From Berkiella sp964594635 (lineage in GTDB: Bacteria > Pseudomonadota > Gammaproteobacteria > Berkiellales > Berkiellaceae), in contig CAZQMV010000005.1 in the NCBI GenBank assembly GCA_964594635.1, positions 158,990 to 222,989 of the forward strand: DNA of 64,000 bases. Direction: 5' to 3'. Position 1 is the first letter of the stretch, and the number at the start of each line of letters is the position of its first letter. Shown one piece after another: positions 44,007 to 53,310 of the stretch. The notes under the pieces are model-generated. The model was given only the letters and a program-made list of their open reading frames with translations. It did not search any database and was not told the origin of the DNA. A program made the translations under genes and the position numbers.

Positions 44007-44762
44007 TTAGAAGAAGTTCCAGACTAGAGCTACTCGGCCTGAGTGTGTCTGAGGCTGCAATGAGGTTTCAAACGCAGGATTAACCAATCCATCTGGCAAG
44101 TTGCCATGGGCTTTAACGGTTTTACTCTTAGAGTGCCAATTATATTCCATGCGGAAGCTGCCGCCACAAGTCATGGGTAAAGGAACTTCGAAACCAAAGC
44201 CACTTAAGCAACGATGGACATAGGTTGTGGTCGACATTTCAATAGAATGGGGATAAACCGCCGGATTACCGGTATAGAGCGTTGTCAATTTATCATGACC
44301 CAATTCAATACCAAGACGGACATAGGGCAAAAAGAAAGGCGTAATGGCATAGCCCATTCTAGCTGTTAAGCCAAAAACGTAGTCACGCTTATAGTTTGTT
44401 ATGCCTCTCCAACCAATCACACCATTGGTGTCAGCAAAAGCAAAAGATAAACCTTCGTCCATATCATGACGATCAATATTAAGCTCTCCCCCAACAAGCC
44501 AATAATCTTTGACTGCTTGGTAGCCCGTAAAAAGACCGTACAATTTGCCTGGCGCGCTATAGTCTCTAATGATCAAGGATTGTGGAAGGCCTATAGGGAA
44601 ATTAGCACCGTTATAGCTTAACTGTGTTTGATTGCTACCGGTACGGCTGCCATAACCCGCCGATGCCCCAACCAGCCAATTGCCAAGCCAATCTTTTTCC
44701 TCCCAACCCTGCGCGGCAAAAGAAATAAAAAAGATCCCCAGTAATGCTATTTTCCTTTTCAT
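44007..44762 (-). CDS. Outer-membrane beta-barrel, paralog 2 of 4
   Basis: 251 residues; signal peptide MKRKIALLGIFFISFAAQG. Shares GNWLVGASAGYGS, LFTGYQAVKDYWLVGGELNI, LTARMGYAITPFFLPYVRLG, GFGFEVPLPMTCGGSFRMEY and the C-terminal RVALVWNFF with its neighbours; it ends in Phe, the usual signal for outer-membrane assembly. AAGGGA precedes the ATG at 44762. Lies 24 bp after paralog 3. Confidence 0.85.
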   Translation of the reverse strand: MKRKIALLGIFFISFAAQGWEEKDWLGNWLVGASAGYGSRTGSNQTQLSYNGANFPIGLPQSLIIRDYSAPGKLYGLFTGYQAVKDYWLVGGELNIDRHDMDEGLSFAFADTNGVIGWRGITNYKRDYVFGLTARMGYAITPFFLPYVRLGIELGHDKLTTLYTGNPAVYPHSIEMSTTTYVHRCLSGFGFEVPLPMTCGGSFRMEYNWHSKSKTVKAHGNLPDGLVNPAFETSLQPQTHSGRVALVWNFF

Positions 44763-44786
44763 TTCTATCTTCCCTTATGTGAACTT

Positions 44787-45512
44787 TTAAAAATTCCAGA
44801 CAAGTGCCACCTTACCGGTATCAATAGAAGGTTTTCCTTCAATTGAGAATACTGGGTCTCGATCACCATCGATGATCCTGCCACGACCCCGCAAGGTATG
44901 GCTTGGAAAATGGTAATTGTATTCCATGCGTAAATGTAAATGGCAAAGTAATGGGAATTCAGCACCTACGCCAACAAATACATGGTTTTGCCAAGAATCA
45001 TCTTTTAAAGTAAGACCAAAAGGATATGCCGTTGGCGCACCTTGAAAACGCGCAATAAGCTCATGATGGGCTGCTTCAACGCCCAATCGAACATAGGAAA
45101 GAAAGAAAGGTGCCATCTCATAACCGGCTCGTGCGCTAATTGCATAAAACCCTTTATTCCGAGATTGCAGACTGGTATCCCAAACAAGCAAACTGGCGAT
45201 ATCCGTGAAGGTAAAAACCCGTTCTTGATTGGTATCATACCAATCAGCAGAGAGTTCAAGTCCCAATAACCATTGATTACAGGTTAGCTGATAGCCTGCT
45301 AAAACACCGCCACCAAAACCCGTGTTTCTTTGTCTATCTTGAAAACTGGTTAGAGGAAGCAAAGGAAAGCCAGTATAAAACACACCAATGTCATATCGAC
45401 CATCATATCTTGCATAATCGCCTGATATGCCCACTAATGCATTACCTTGCCAAGCAAATGTCTTGGCTGCAAATAGCATTAAGAGAGTCAACAATGTTTT
45501 TCGAATACTCAC
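44787..45512 (-). CDS. Outer-membrane beta-barrel, paralog 3 of 4
   Basis: 241 residues; signal peptide MSIRKTLLTLLMLFAAKTFA. Repeats the family blocks (GNALVGISGDYAR, VLAGYQLTCNQWLLGLELSA, ISARAGYEMAPFFLSYVRLG, GVGAEFPLLCHLHLRMEYNY, ending KVALVWNF). The start is a GTG at 45512 with AAGG about 9 bases upstream. Likely co-transcribed with paralog 2 (24-bp gap). Confidence 0.85.
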   Translation of the reverse strand: MSIRKTLLTLLMLFAAKTFAWQGNALVGISGDYARYDGRYDIGVFYTGFPLLPLTSFQDRQRNTGFGGGVLAGYQLTCNQWLLGLELSADWYDTNQERVFTFTDIASLLVWDTSLQSRNKGFYAISARAGYEMAPFFLSYVRLGVEAAHHELIARFQGAPTAYPFGLTLKDDSWQNHVFVGVGAEFPLLCHLHLRMEYNYHFPSHTLRGRGRIIDGDRDPVFSIEGKPSIDTGKVALVWNF

Positions 45513-45580
45513 TACTTTTAACCTTATTAATCGCGTTCTTAAGCCCTATCTTATAGCGTCTTGGTTAAAATACAATAAAA

Positions 45581-45610
45581 AACGCCAAGTTGATGATTCA
45601 ACTTGGCGTT
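45581..45610 (-). terminator. Intrinsic terminator after barrel paralog 4
   Basis: Perfect 13-bp stem AACGCCAAGTTGA/TCAACTTGGCGTT with a 4-base loop. On the minus strand it is followed by a T-run (TTTTTTATTG), 22 bp after the stop of the gene at 45633. It separates paralog 4 from the 3-2-1 group. Confidence 0.93.
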
Positions 45611-45632
45611 TAGGACTTTTCGAAAAAATGAC

Positions 45633-46391
45633 TTAAACGAAATTCCATACCCATGCGAATTTGATCGCGCTGGTTTCAGGATGCGGATGAGTGAAGTTGT
45701 GTGTACCAATCATGGGTGCAACACCATCATCAATCACCAGATTTTGAGTGCGTGCAAACGTATATTCAGCACGTATCGTGGATGGCCCAATAAAGGCAGG
45801 GAATTCCACACCAATACCAGCAACAACACCCCAAATATCTTCACGTTTCGAGCTAAAATCTGGAATACCACCAACACCTGGTTGGAAGATAGATGCTGAG
45901 TATGTTGCTTCATCACGGCTATATTGTGCACCTACGCGAACGTAAGGCATAAAACCGGGAGTGACAAAATAACCGCCGCGTAAAGTGAATTGATAAACAG
46001 GACCACGATCATAAACCACGGTACCTGCAACAGGATGAACTCCTGTTACGGAATCAATTAAAGAAAACGCGCGTGCTTCTTCAAACTCTTGAAAATCGAC
46101 ATCAGCTTCAACACCAGCTAAAAATCGATTGCAACGCCATTGCCAGCCCGCAAGCAAACCAAAGATCGCACCTTGATCAGTGATCATGACACTTTGCGCT
46201 GGGAAAGCCAGAACATTAACAGGAGGAAAGAGAGCAGGCGCGATAAATTGAGTGTTAAACCCCTCTTTTTGTCTTGCCCAACCCAATTCACCACCCAGTA
46301 AAAAATTACTGGAGGTGCCGGCTTGGCCTAGTGTGCTTGCGAACACTGAGGCGGATAATACGGAAAATGCCAAAACGGATTTCATACGCAT
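45633..46391 (-). CDS. Outer-membrane beta-barrel, paralog 4 of 4
   Basis: 252 residues; signal peptide MRMKSVLAFSVLSASVFAST ending GQA. Family blocks: NFLLGGELGWARQ, LLAGWQWRCNRFLAGVEADV, LRGGYFVTPGFMPYVRVG, GIGVEFPAFIGPSTIRAEYT and C-terminal KFAWVWNFV. AAGGAT upstream of the ATG. Expressed as its own unit, given the terminator behind it. Confidence 0.85.
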   Translation of the reverse strand: MRMKSVLAFSVLSASVFASTLGQAGTSSNFLLGGELGWARQKEGFNTQFIAPALFPPVNVLAFPAQSVMITDQGAIFGLLAGWQWRCNRFLAGVEADVDFQEFEEARAFSLIDSVTGVHPVAGTVVYDRGPVYQFTLRGGYFVTPGFMPYVRVGAQYSRDEATYSASIFQPGVGGIPDFSSKREDIWGVVAGIGVEFPAFIGPSTIRAEYTFARTQNLVIDDGVAPMIGTHNFTHPHPETSAIKFAWVWNFV

Positions 46392-46532
46392 GGGAAATCA
46401 TCCTTAATAACCATGAAACTTTTTTATATAAGTTATCAAGTTTATCTATAAAAAATTTTCTATCGCCTTTATCAGGCTTCAGAGCCATAGTAACGAAAAA
46501 TAAACTCTCTGCCAAATTACTCTGCGCACAGG

Positions 46533-47993
46533 TTACGAGTCAATAGTTTTCGACTTCCATACCAAATTTAATTCTCGTGCCGCTTTGACTTCATCTAGCC
46601 GTTTGCAAGCCAAACGACTTGGTGCACTGCGAATTTTATCAGGTGCGCTTTGTATTTCTGCCATAATTTGTTGCATCGCTACAATAAAAGCATCAAGCGT
46701 TTGCTTTGATTCCGTTTCTGTTGGCTCAATCAAAAAACATTCTGGAATTAATAAAGGAAAATAAGTGGTGGGCGCATAAAATCCCTTATCTAATATCCGT
46801 TTAGCCACATCCATTGCACTGAGCTCGTATTGCTTAGCTTCTTTTACTAACGTAATAATAAACTCGTGTGTTGCGCGGCGTTTGAAAGCCACTTGGTAAC
46901 CTGCTTTTTGTAACGCCACCATTAAGTAATTGGCATTCAATGTTGCATAGTCTGCAACGCGACATAACCCTTCTTTTCCAAGTAAACGGATATAAGCATA
47001 AGCCCGTAGCAAAATCCCAGCATTCCCCATGAAAGCCGATAATCGTCCAATCGATTGCGGACATTCTTTCTCTGTTAACCACACATAGAGATCCTTTGCT
47101 GACTTGCCAACTGTTGGCGTGGGCAAATAAGGCAGCAATCTTTGACTCACCGCAACAGGGCCACTGCCAGGCCCACCACCACCATGAGGTGTTGCAAAGG
47201 TTTTATGCAAATTCATATGCATCACATCAAACCCCATATCGCCTGGACGCACTTTACCTAAAATGGCATTCAGATTAGCGCCATCGTAGTAAAGCAATCC
47301 ACCCGCTTCATGAACCAATTTTGCGACGGTCACAATTTTGCGCTCAAACAATCCTAAGGTAGAGGGATTGGTTAGCATGATGCCAGCTGTTTTGGGTCCA
47401 AGCAGCTGTTGCAAAGCAGCAACATCAATATCCCCTTCATCATTGGTCGGAATTTCTTTTACCTTAAAGCCACACATTGCAGCAGAAGCAGGGTTAGTAC
47501 CATGCGCGGTATCGGGGATCAGCATCTCGGTTCGCTCATGATCATTTCTGTCATGGTGATAAGCGCGGATCATCGCAACTCCTGCCCACTCCCCTTGCGC
47601 ACCTGCCATTGGCGTTAGCGATACGCCGGCCATGCCAGTGATGGCTTTTAAATATTGCTGTAGTTCATATAAGCAATGCATAAATCCTTGGCTGGCGCTG
47701 GATAACGACAGTGGATGATGATCCTTGAATGCACCAAGCATCGCAGCTTGTTGCACGCCTCGCGGATTATATTTCATGGTGCAAGAACCCAATGGGTAAA
47801 ATTGCGTATCAATACAATAATTTTTCTGCGACAACGCAGTAAAATGTCGAACCACTTCTAATTCAGATAATTCTGGCAATAAAGGCGCATTTTTGCGCAA
47901 CCATTTATCACTTAAATCTAAGGCTTTCTCATCCACGGTAGGGATCTGTGAAGCAGCTTGTCTGCCTTGCTGACTTTTTTCAAAAATGTTCAT
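46533..47993 (-). CDS. gcvPB: Glycine decarboxylase P protein, subunit 2
   Basis: 486 residues; C-terminal half of the split P protein, carrying the PLP lysine in MNLHKTFATPHGGGGPG. With GcvPA it decarboxylates glycine and loads the aminomethyl group on GcvH. Family blocks SCTMKYNPR and DTAHGTNPASA are present. Its ATG overlaps the gcvPA stop by 4 bp. Confidence 0.96.
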   Translation of the reverse strand: MNIFEKSQQGRQAASQIPTVDEKALDLSDKWLRKNAPLLPELSELEVVRHFTALSQKNYCIDTQFYPLGSCTMKYNPRGVQQAAMLGAFKDHHPLSLSSASQGFMHCLYELQQYLKAITGMAGVSLTPMAGAQGEWAGVAMIRAYHHDRNDHERTEMLIPDTAHGTNPASAAMCGFKVKEIPTNDEGDIDVAALQQLLGPKTAGIMLTNPSTLGLFERKIVTVAKLVHEAGGLLYYDGANLNAILGKVRPGDMGFDVMHMNLHKTFATPHGGGGPGSGPVAVSQRLLPYLPTPTVGKSAKDLYVWLTEKECPQSIGRLSAFMGNAGILLRAYAYIRLLGKEGLCRVADYATLNANYLMVALQKAGYQVAFKRRATHEFIITLVKEAKQYELSAMDVAKRILDKGFYAPTTYFPLLIPECFLIEPTETESKQTLDAFIVAMQQIMAEIQSAPDKIRSAPSRLACKRLDEVKAARELNLVWKSKTIDS

Positions 47994-49360
47994 CGAGGAC
48001 TCCTTGTCAGTGCAGTCTTTAACGCTTTCACAAAGGCTTGAATATCTTGTTCACTTTTCGTTTCGGTCACGCAAATTAACAAACAATTTGATAATGATGG
48101 ATAGTAAGCTTCGACTGCAAAACCACCTGCAAAACCTTGCTGACGCAAGCTTTCAAGTACCGATTCAATGGGCAAATCCAAACGCCACAGAGATTCATGA
48201 AAATGCTCTCCGGCAAAAACCAGCTCTGCAATATTTTCTGCTTTTAATTGTTTTATCAATTGCTGATGGTTTAAATAACATCGCTTTGCAACGCGCTGTA
48301 ACCCCACAGGTCCCAATAAACTCATATAAATGGTAGCTGCTGTCACCAACAATCCTTGGTTGGTACAGATATTCGACGTTGCCTTACCACGACGAATATG
48401 TTGCTCACGCGCTTGCAAGGTTAAGGTATAACCCACTTTATTTTCTTTATCGACAGTCGTCCCTACTAGCCGCCCTGGCATCTGGCGCACCAAAGCTTGT
48501 TTTGCACATAAAAATCCAAAATAAGGACCGCCTCCTGCAAGAGGCACCCCTAATGGTTGCCCTTCTCCACACGCAATATCCGCCCCTTTTTTTCCCCACT
48601 GACCTGGTGGCTTTAACCACGCCATGGCAATAGGATTTACAACGCCCACAACCAGTGCACCTTTTTCATGCGCCCAATCGGTTAGCTCGTCAACCTTTTC
48701 TAGACGTCCGAAAAAGTTGGGCTGGCCTAGCACCAAAACGGCGCAATGAGGATCAATCTGCCACTTTGTTTCCAAAGCCCCAATACTCAAAATGCCTGTC
48801 TCATCTAAGGAAACTTCCTGAATACTGATCCCTTGTGGCTCTAAAATCGTAGTGAGCACTTGGCGGTAAAGCGGATGAATACTTTTTGCTACCCACACCT
48901 TCGATTCTTCATTTTTAAGAGAGCGAATTGCCATCAAGACCGCTTCGCTTAACGCACTCGCACCGTCATACAACGACGCATTGGAAATATCCATGCCCAT
49001 CAAAGAAGCCATCATGGTTTGATATTCCCACATCAACTGCAAACTACCTTGACTCGCTTCTGCTTGATAGGGCGTATAGGCCGTTAAGAATTCTCCACGT
49101 TGCGTAATATCCCATACAGCTGCTGGTATATGATGTGAATACGCTCCTGCGCCAATAAAGCATTGCAGTTGTTGTGTCTGCAGGGCACGCGCTTGCATCA
49201 AACGCATGAGCTCCATTTCCGATAAACCATCAGGGATCTCTTTCATATCCTTTGCGATGAGTTCGTTTGGAATTTCATCGAAAAGATCTTTGATACTTTT
49301 CACACCAATCTGTTGCAACATCAATTGAGTGTCTTGCTCTGTGTGTGGAATAAACGGCAT
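47990..49360 (-). CDS. gcvPA: Glycine decarboxylase P protein, subunit 1
   Basis: 456 residues; N-terminal half of the P protein, starting MPFIPHTEQDTQLMLQQIGV, with FIGAGAYSHHIPAAV, FLTAYTPYQAEASQG and LTLQAREQHIRRGKATSNIC. The ATG at 49360 has AAGGAT upstream; an extension to 49417 overlaps gcvH and lacks family similarity. A split gcvP differs from the single 957-aa P protein of E. coli. Confidence 0.95.
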   Translation of the reverse strand: MPFIPHTEQDTQLMLQQIGVKSIKDLFDEIPNELIAKDMKEIPDGLSEMELMRLMQARALQTQQLQCFIGAGAYSHHIPAAVWDITQRGEFLTAYTPYQAEASQGSLQLMWEYQTMMASLMGMDISNASLYDGASALSEAVLMAIRSLKNEESKVWVAKSIHPLYRQVLTTILEPQGISIQEVSLDETGILSIGALETKWQIDPHCAVLVLGQPNFFGRLEKVDELTDWAHEKGALVVGVVNPIAMAWLKPPGQWGKKGADIACGEGQPLGVPLAGGGPYFGFLCAKQALVRQMPGRLVGTTVDKENKVGYTLTLQAREQHIRRGKATSNICTNQGLLVTAATIYMSLLGPVGLQRVAKRCYLNHQQLIKQLKAENIAELVFAGEHFHESLWRLDLPIESVLESLRQQGFAGGFAVEAYYPSLSNCLLICVTETKSEQDIQAFVKALKTALTRSPR

Positions 49361-49373
49361 CGTAGGATCCTTT

Positions 49374-49769
49374 TTAAACGCTTTGCATTTCGGTTTTTTG
49401 CATGTAAGTTTTAGCATCTAGCAACTTTTCCCAGTCGCTCGAATTGTTTGGTTTTATTTTAATCATCCAGCCTGCCTGGTAGGCATCTTGATTAATCAGC
49501 GCAGGGTTATCACCTAACGCCTCATTAATTGCTACCACTTCACCTGAAATCGGCGCATACAGATCGGAGGCAGCCTTCACAGATTCTACAACACCAAATT
49601 CTTTGCCCTCGACCAATTTGTCACCCACTTTCGGCAATTCTAAAAAAACGACATCACCTAATAGCTTTTGTGCATGGTAAGTGATACCAATCGTCATCAC
49701 ATCGTTGCCTTCACGCGCAACCCATTCATGAGTCAGCGTATATTTGAGTGTTTCTGGTGTATTGCTCAT
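49374..49769 (-). CDS. gcvH: Glycine cleavage system H protein
   Basis: 131-residue lipoyl carrier between P, T and L proteins. Lipoylation Lys in VVESVKAASDLYAPISGEV. Blocks YTLTHEWV and DVVFLELPKVGD are typical. Between gcvT and gcvPA in one operon. Confidence 0.96.
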   Translation of the reverse strand: MSNTPETLKYTLTHEWVAREGNDVMTIGITYHAQKLLGDVVFLELPKVGDKLVEGKEFGVVESVKAASDLYAPISGEVVAINEALGDNPALINQDAYQAGWMIKIKPNNSSDWEKLLDAKTYMQKTEMQSV

Positions 49770-49783
49770 CCTGTTTCCTTACT

Positions 49784-50869
49784 TTAAGCTGAATGACGAT
49801 AAAAAGGGAGTTTAATGAATTTGGCAGGGATTTGTTTACCACGAATATCAATTTGCGCTGTCTGAAAAGACCCCACGGGTATTCGGGCTAACCCAATACC
49901 CACATTGAGCGTTGGAGAATAACTGCCACTGGTTAACGTGCCTTCTAACCAATCTTGATCATTTTTCACATGCACAACCATATGAGGACGACACACGCCC
50001 TTTTCCAGCAACATCACGCCAACCAATTGTTTCGTAACACCTTGCTGTCTTTTAGCAAGCAACGCTTCCTTTCCAATAAAATGCCGTTCCGGATCTTTTA
50101 AATCAATCGTCCAGCTCAAATTTGACTCATCGGGCGAAACCGTTTCATCCATGTCTTGACCATATAAATTTAAACCCGCTTCTAAACGCAAACTATCACG
50201 TGCGGCAAGTCCAATCGGTCTTACCCCTTCTCTAATGAGGCGATCCCATAAATCAATCACCTGATCATTGGGTAACATGATTTCAACACCCGTTTCACCG
50301 GTATACCCAGTTTTGGCAATCACCCAATCATTGTCAGTTACAAAATGAAAAGGCGATAATGACTCTAGTGTTTTTACGGTTGTAGAAGGCAAGATGTTCG
50401 CAAGCTTTTTAAACGTTTGTGGACCTTGCACCGCTAACAAACTTAAATCATGACGTGGCTTGATGGTGACCTGATAAGATTCTGCCTGGCTCTGTAGCCA
50501 CTGCTCATCTTTGACAGCCGTGCCCGCATTCACCACACATCGATAAACATTGTCCCCTAATCGATAAACGATTAAATCATCGATGATCCCAGCTTGTGGG
50601 TTCAGAAGGCAGCTATACAGTGCTTTACCGGGTTCTTTTAATTTGATGACATCGTTGGCGAGCAGAGTGCGTAAATAAGCAGTTGCATCATGACCTTGAA
50701 TATCGATAGCCAACATATGTGACACATCAAATACTCCCACTTCGTTTCTGACAAAATGGTGTTCTTCAAGCTGCGAACCGTAGTGAAGTGGCATTTGCCA
50801 GCCAGCAAACGGGACCATCATGGCCCCTAATTCAAGATGCTTTTGATAAAGTGGTGTTGACTTTTCCAT
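49784..50869 (-). CDS. gcvT: Aminomethyltransferase (glycine cleavage T protein)
   Basis: 361 residues; transfers the methylene group from GcvH to tetrahydrofolate. Blocks: MVPFAGWQMPLHYG, GVFDVSHMLAIDIQG, TGYTGETGVEI and GLAARDSLRLEAGLNLYGQD. AAAGGAT precedes the ATG at 50869; a 15-residue extension to 50914 overlaps ubiI. Confidence 0.95.
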   Translation of the reverse strand: MEKSTPLYQKHLELGAMMVPFAGWQMPLHYGSQLEEHHFVRNEVGVFDVSHMLAIDIQGHDATAYLRTLLANDVIKLKEPGKALYSCLLNPQAGIIDDLIVYRLGDNVYRCVVNAGTAVKDEQWLQSQAESYQVTIKPRHDLSLLAVQGPQTFKKLANILPSTTVKTLESLSPFHFVTDNDWVIAKTGYTGETGVEIMLPNDQVIDLWDRLIREGVRPIGLAARDSLRLEAGLNLYGQDMDETVSPDESNLSWTIDLKDPERHFIGKEALLAKRQQGVTKQLVGVMLLEKGVCRPHMVVHVKNDQDWLEGTLTSGSYSPTLNVGIGLARIPVGSFQTAQIDIRGKQIPAKFIKLPFYRHSA

Positions 50870-50885
50870 GTCGATTATCCTTTTT

Positions 50886-52073
50886 TTATAGCGTTCCCAT
50901 GGCAACCTTAGCAAAGAGTTGTTTTAAGGTTTTTTGTTGATCAACAAATTGTAAACCTATATTGCGTATTCGCTGAATAACGTTATTTTGCGAAGCAAAA
51001 CCGCGTTTAAATAGTTCCATCGACCAAATCATGACTTGATTGTGCCATTTACGTCGCCGCTCATAACGCGCCAATACTCGCTCCGATCCAAAATCTCGCG
51101 ACTTTTCTTTTGCTTGTCTTAATTCATTCACTAATTGCACAACATCCTGCAATCCCAAGTTGACGCCTTGCCCCGCTAAGGGATGTAAGGTGTGTGCAGC
51201 ATCCCCTACAAATACACAACGCGAAGCAGCATAATGCTTTACATGGTGTGTACGCAACTCAAACGTAAAACGCGCGCCTGTTAACTCTAAATCGCCCATC
51301 ACATTCGCTATTTCTCGTGTTAACGTTTGATTGAAAGCGCTTTCTTCCAGTTGACAAAGCTTCTGTGCATTGGCGTGGGTTGTTGCCCACACAATTGAGC
51401 TATGGTAAGGATCTGCCAAAGGTAATAGCGCAAGCGATCCATCACTAGCAAAACGTTGAAATGCCATATTCTGATGGGAGCGCGTACCCTTGACTGTCGC
51501 AACCAGCGCCTTTTGCTGATAATCCCAGCCTCTGGATGGCACTTGGCATAAACGTCGCATCGCAGAGTTAGCGCCATCAGCAGCAATGACCAGTTGCCCT
51601 TCTAATTCCTCTTTTGAAGAAAGAGTGAGCACAATGCTTTTTTCTTTAGGATTTTGTGCAACGGGCGTGACACCCCAAAAATAGGTTACGCCTTTATGTA
51701 AAGCCAATTTTTGCCAAAGAGCACCTAAAATCACTTGCTGCTCAATAATGTGGCCAAGATCAGGTTCAAAATAATCCATCGCACAAAAATGGATCGATCC
51801 ATCCATGGCTTCATCCCACACTTTCATCTGTTGGTAAGCGCAACTACGGGTATTTTGCATGATCGAAAAAACATTCAACTCACGAAATAATTTTTCTGAT
51901 GCACGAGAGATAGCAACCACTCGATTGTCAAAAGGCAGATCGGGTGTAGGCAGCGGCTTGGGCTTTGTTGCTTGCGCTTCTACCAGTGCAACCTTAAAGC
52001 CCCGCTCAGCCAGTGCAAGCACGCAAGTCAAGCCTACCATTCCGCCACCCACAACAATCACATCAAATTGCAT
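50886..52073 (-). CDS. ubiI: FAD-dependent ubiquinone hydroxylase UbiI (VisC)
   Basis: 395-residue flavin monooxygenase for C5 hydroxylation in ubiquinone synthesis. FAD motifs: DVIVVGGGMVGLTCVLALAE, the ADGANSAMR block and CVFVGDAAHTLHPLAGQGVN. Named UbiI from its position after ubiH and before gcvT, as in E. coli. ATG one base after the ubiH stop codon. Confidence 0.92.
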   Translation of the reverse strand: MQFDVIVVGGGMVGLTCVLALAERGFKVALVEAQATKPKPLPTPDLPFDNRVVAISRASEKLFRELNVFSIMQNTRSCAYQQMKVWDEAMDGSIHFCAMDYFEPDLGHIIEQQVILGALWQKLALHKGVTYFWGVTPVAQNPKEKSIVLTLSSKEELEGQLVIAADGANSAMRRLCQVPSRGWDYQQKALVATVKGTRSHQNMAFQRFASDGSLALLPLADPYHSSIVWATTHANAQKLCQLEESAFNQTLTREIANVMGDLELTGARFTFELRTHHVKHYAASRCVFVGDAAHTLHPLAGQGVNLGLQDVVQLVNELRQAKEKSRDFGSERVLARYERRRKWHNQVMIWSMELFKRGFASQNNVIQRIRNIGLQFVDQQKTLKQLFAKVAMGTL

Positions 52074-52074
52074 G

Positions 52075-53241
52075 TTACATAAGCCCCATACTATAACGCG
52101 TAAACATTTTTTTAGCGGGCAGTAAGCTATCGAATAAGGTCACACCCAGGGCTCGCAAGGCCATTGGCAAAGGGCCGCCTGATAAATATTTCGCAATTTT
52201 ATCAGTTGCAAAAATAATGCGATGTTGATCGTCCTTGCGCGCTGTTGAATAGGTTTCTAAAAAAGCATGGCTACCAATATCTTCTGCTCTAGCGCCATGT
52301 AATTGTTTCTTAAGCTGCCAAATATCTCTTAAGCTTAAATTTAGTCCTTGCGCAGCAATCGGGTGCAAGCTATGTGCAGCGTTGCCCATCAATAGAACGC
52401 GATGGCTGATTTGTTGTTCTGCAATCTGCATACTAAGTGGCAAGCCGACTCTTTTGCCGAGATCCACCAACTTGCCATAACGCGTCCCTAACGCATCGAA
52501 ACAAGTCGCTAAATAGGCTTTATCTGTCATTGCCATCAAGTCTGCGCTCTTTTCTTGAGTGACAGTAAAAACACAAGTGGCAAGGTTATTGCGCCAAGGT
52601 AATAAAGCAATCGCACCATTGGGTAAAAAGCGTTCAATCGCTGTGAATGGCGGCGCTCCAACACGTTCCATATTTGCTAACACTGCAAAGTGCCCATATT
52701 CCGTTTTGTTGACTGGGATCTTTAAGCTTTCACGAATAGATGAATCAATACCGTCTGCTGCAACCAACAAACGGGCTTTGACTTCGCTTATCGTCGCACC
52801 TTCAATAGTAAGATCCCATCGTTCTGGATGCGCTTGAAAATGCGTTAATTTGGCATTATTCAATATGGTTGCGTTAGGCAATTGATGGAGTTTCGCTAAT
52901 AGCACTTGCTCTAGCTCATCAAAGGCAACCACCTGCCCTAAAAAAGGAACACCTTGTTCAAGTGCTTTTAAATTGCTTCTGCCTAAACGACCAGCAACGG
53001 ATACCATCACTTCTTCAATGGGCACTCTACCTGCAAGTAGCAACTGCCAAACACCAAGGGTTTCTAAAATATGGATGCTGGCAAAAGATAAAGCAACGGT
53101 GCGCGCTTCTTTATCTGTTGCAAGAGAAACACCTTCAGGGTTTTTTTCAATTACCACAACTTGATAATTCAACTGGGCAAGCATCAGTGCTAACGTTGCA
53201 CCAACAACACCCCCACCTAATATCACTACATCATACATCAA
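52075..53241 (-). CDS. ubiH: FAD-dependent ubiquinone hydroxylase UbiH
   Basis: 388-residue flavin monooxygenase, C1 hydroxylation of the ubiquinone ring. FAD motifs DVVILGGGVVGATLALMLAQ, AADGIDSSIR and LLMGNAAHSLHPIAAQGLN. Second gene after pepP, the usual pepP-ubiH-ubiI order; the C-terminal region (SLLPAKKMFTRYSMGLM) is UbiH-like. Confidence 0.92.
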   Translation of the reverse strand: MMYDVVILGGGVVGATLALMLAQLNYQVVVIEKNPEGVSLATDKEARTVALSFASIHILETLGVWQLLLAGRVPIEEVMVSVAGRLGRSNLKALEQGVPFLGQVVAFDELEQVLLAKLHQLPNATILNNAKLTHFQAHPERWDLTIEGATISEVKARLLVAADGIDSSIRESLKIPVNKTEYGHFAVLANMERVGAPPFTAIERFLPNGAIALLPWRNNLATCVFTVTQEKSADLMAMTDKAYLATCFDALGTRYGKLVDLGKRVGLPLSMQIAEQQISHRVLLMGNAAHSLHPIAAQGLNLSLRDIWQLKKQLHGARAEDIGSHAFLETYSTARKDDQHRIIFATDKIAKYLSGGPLPMALRALGVTLFDSLLPAKKMFTRYSMGLM

Positions 53242-53310
53242 AACACATCCACGTCATTTTATATCGATGGAATAATAAATTTAAAGATTTATTATTCCAT
53301 CGCATCATTA

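Noticed and set aside
50870..50885. Glycine riboswitch upstream of gcvT
   Set aside because: The gap between ubiI and gcvT is only 16 bp and there is no space or motif for a riboswitch.
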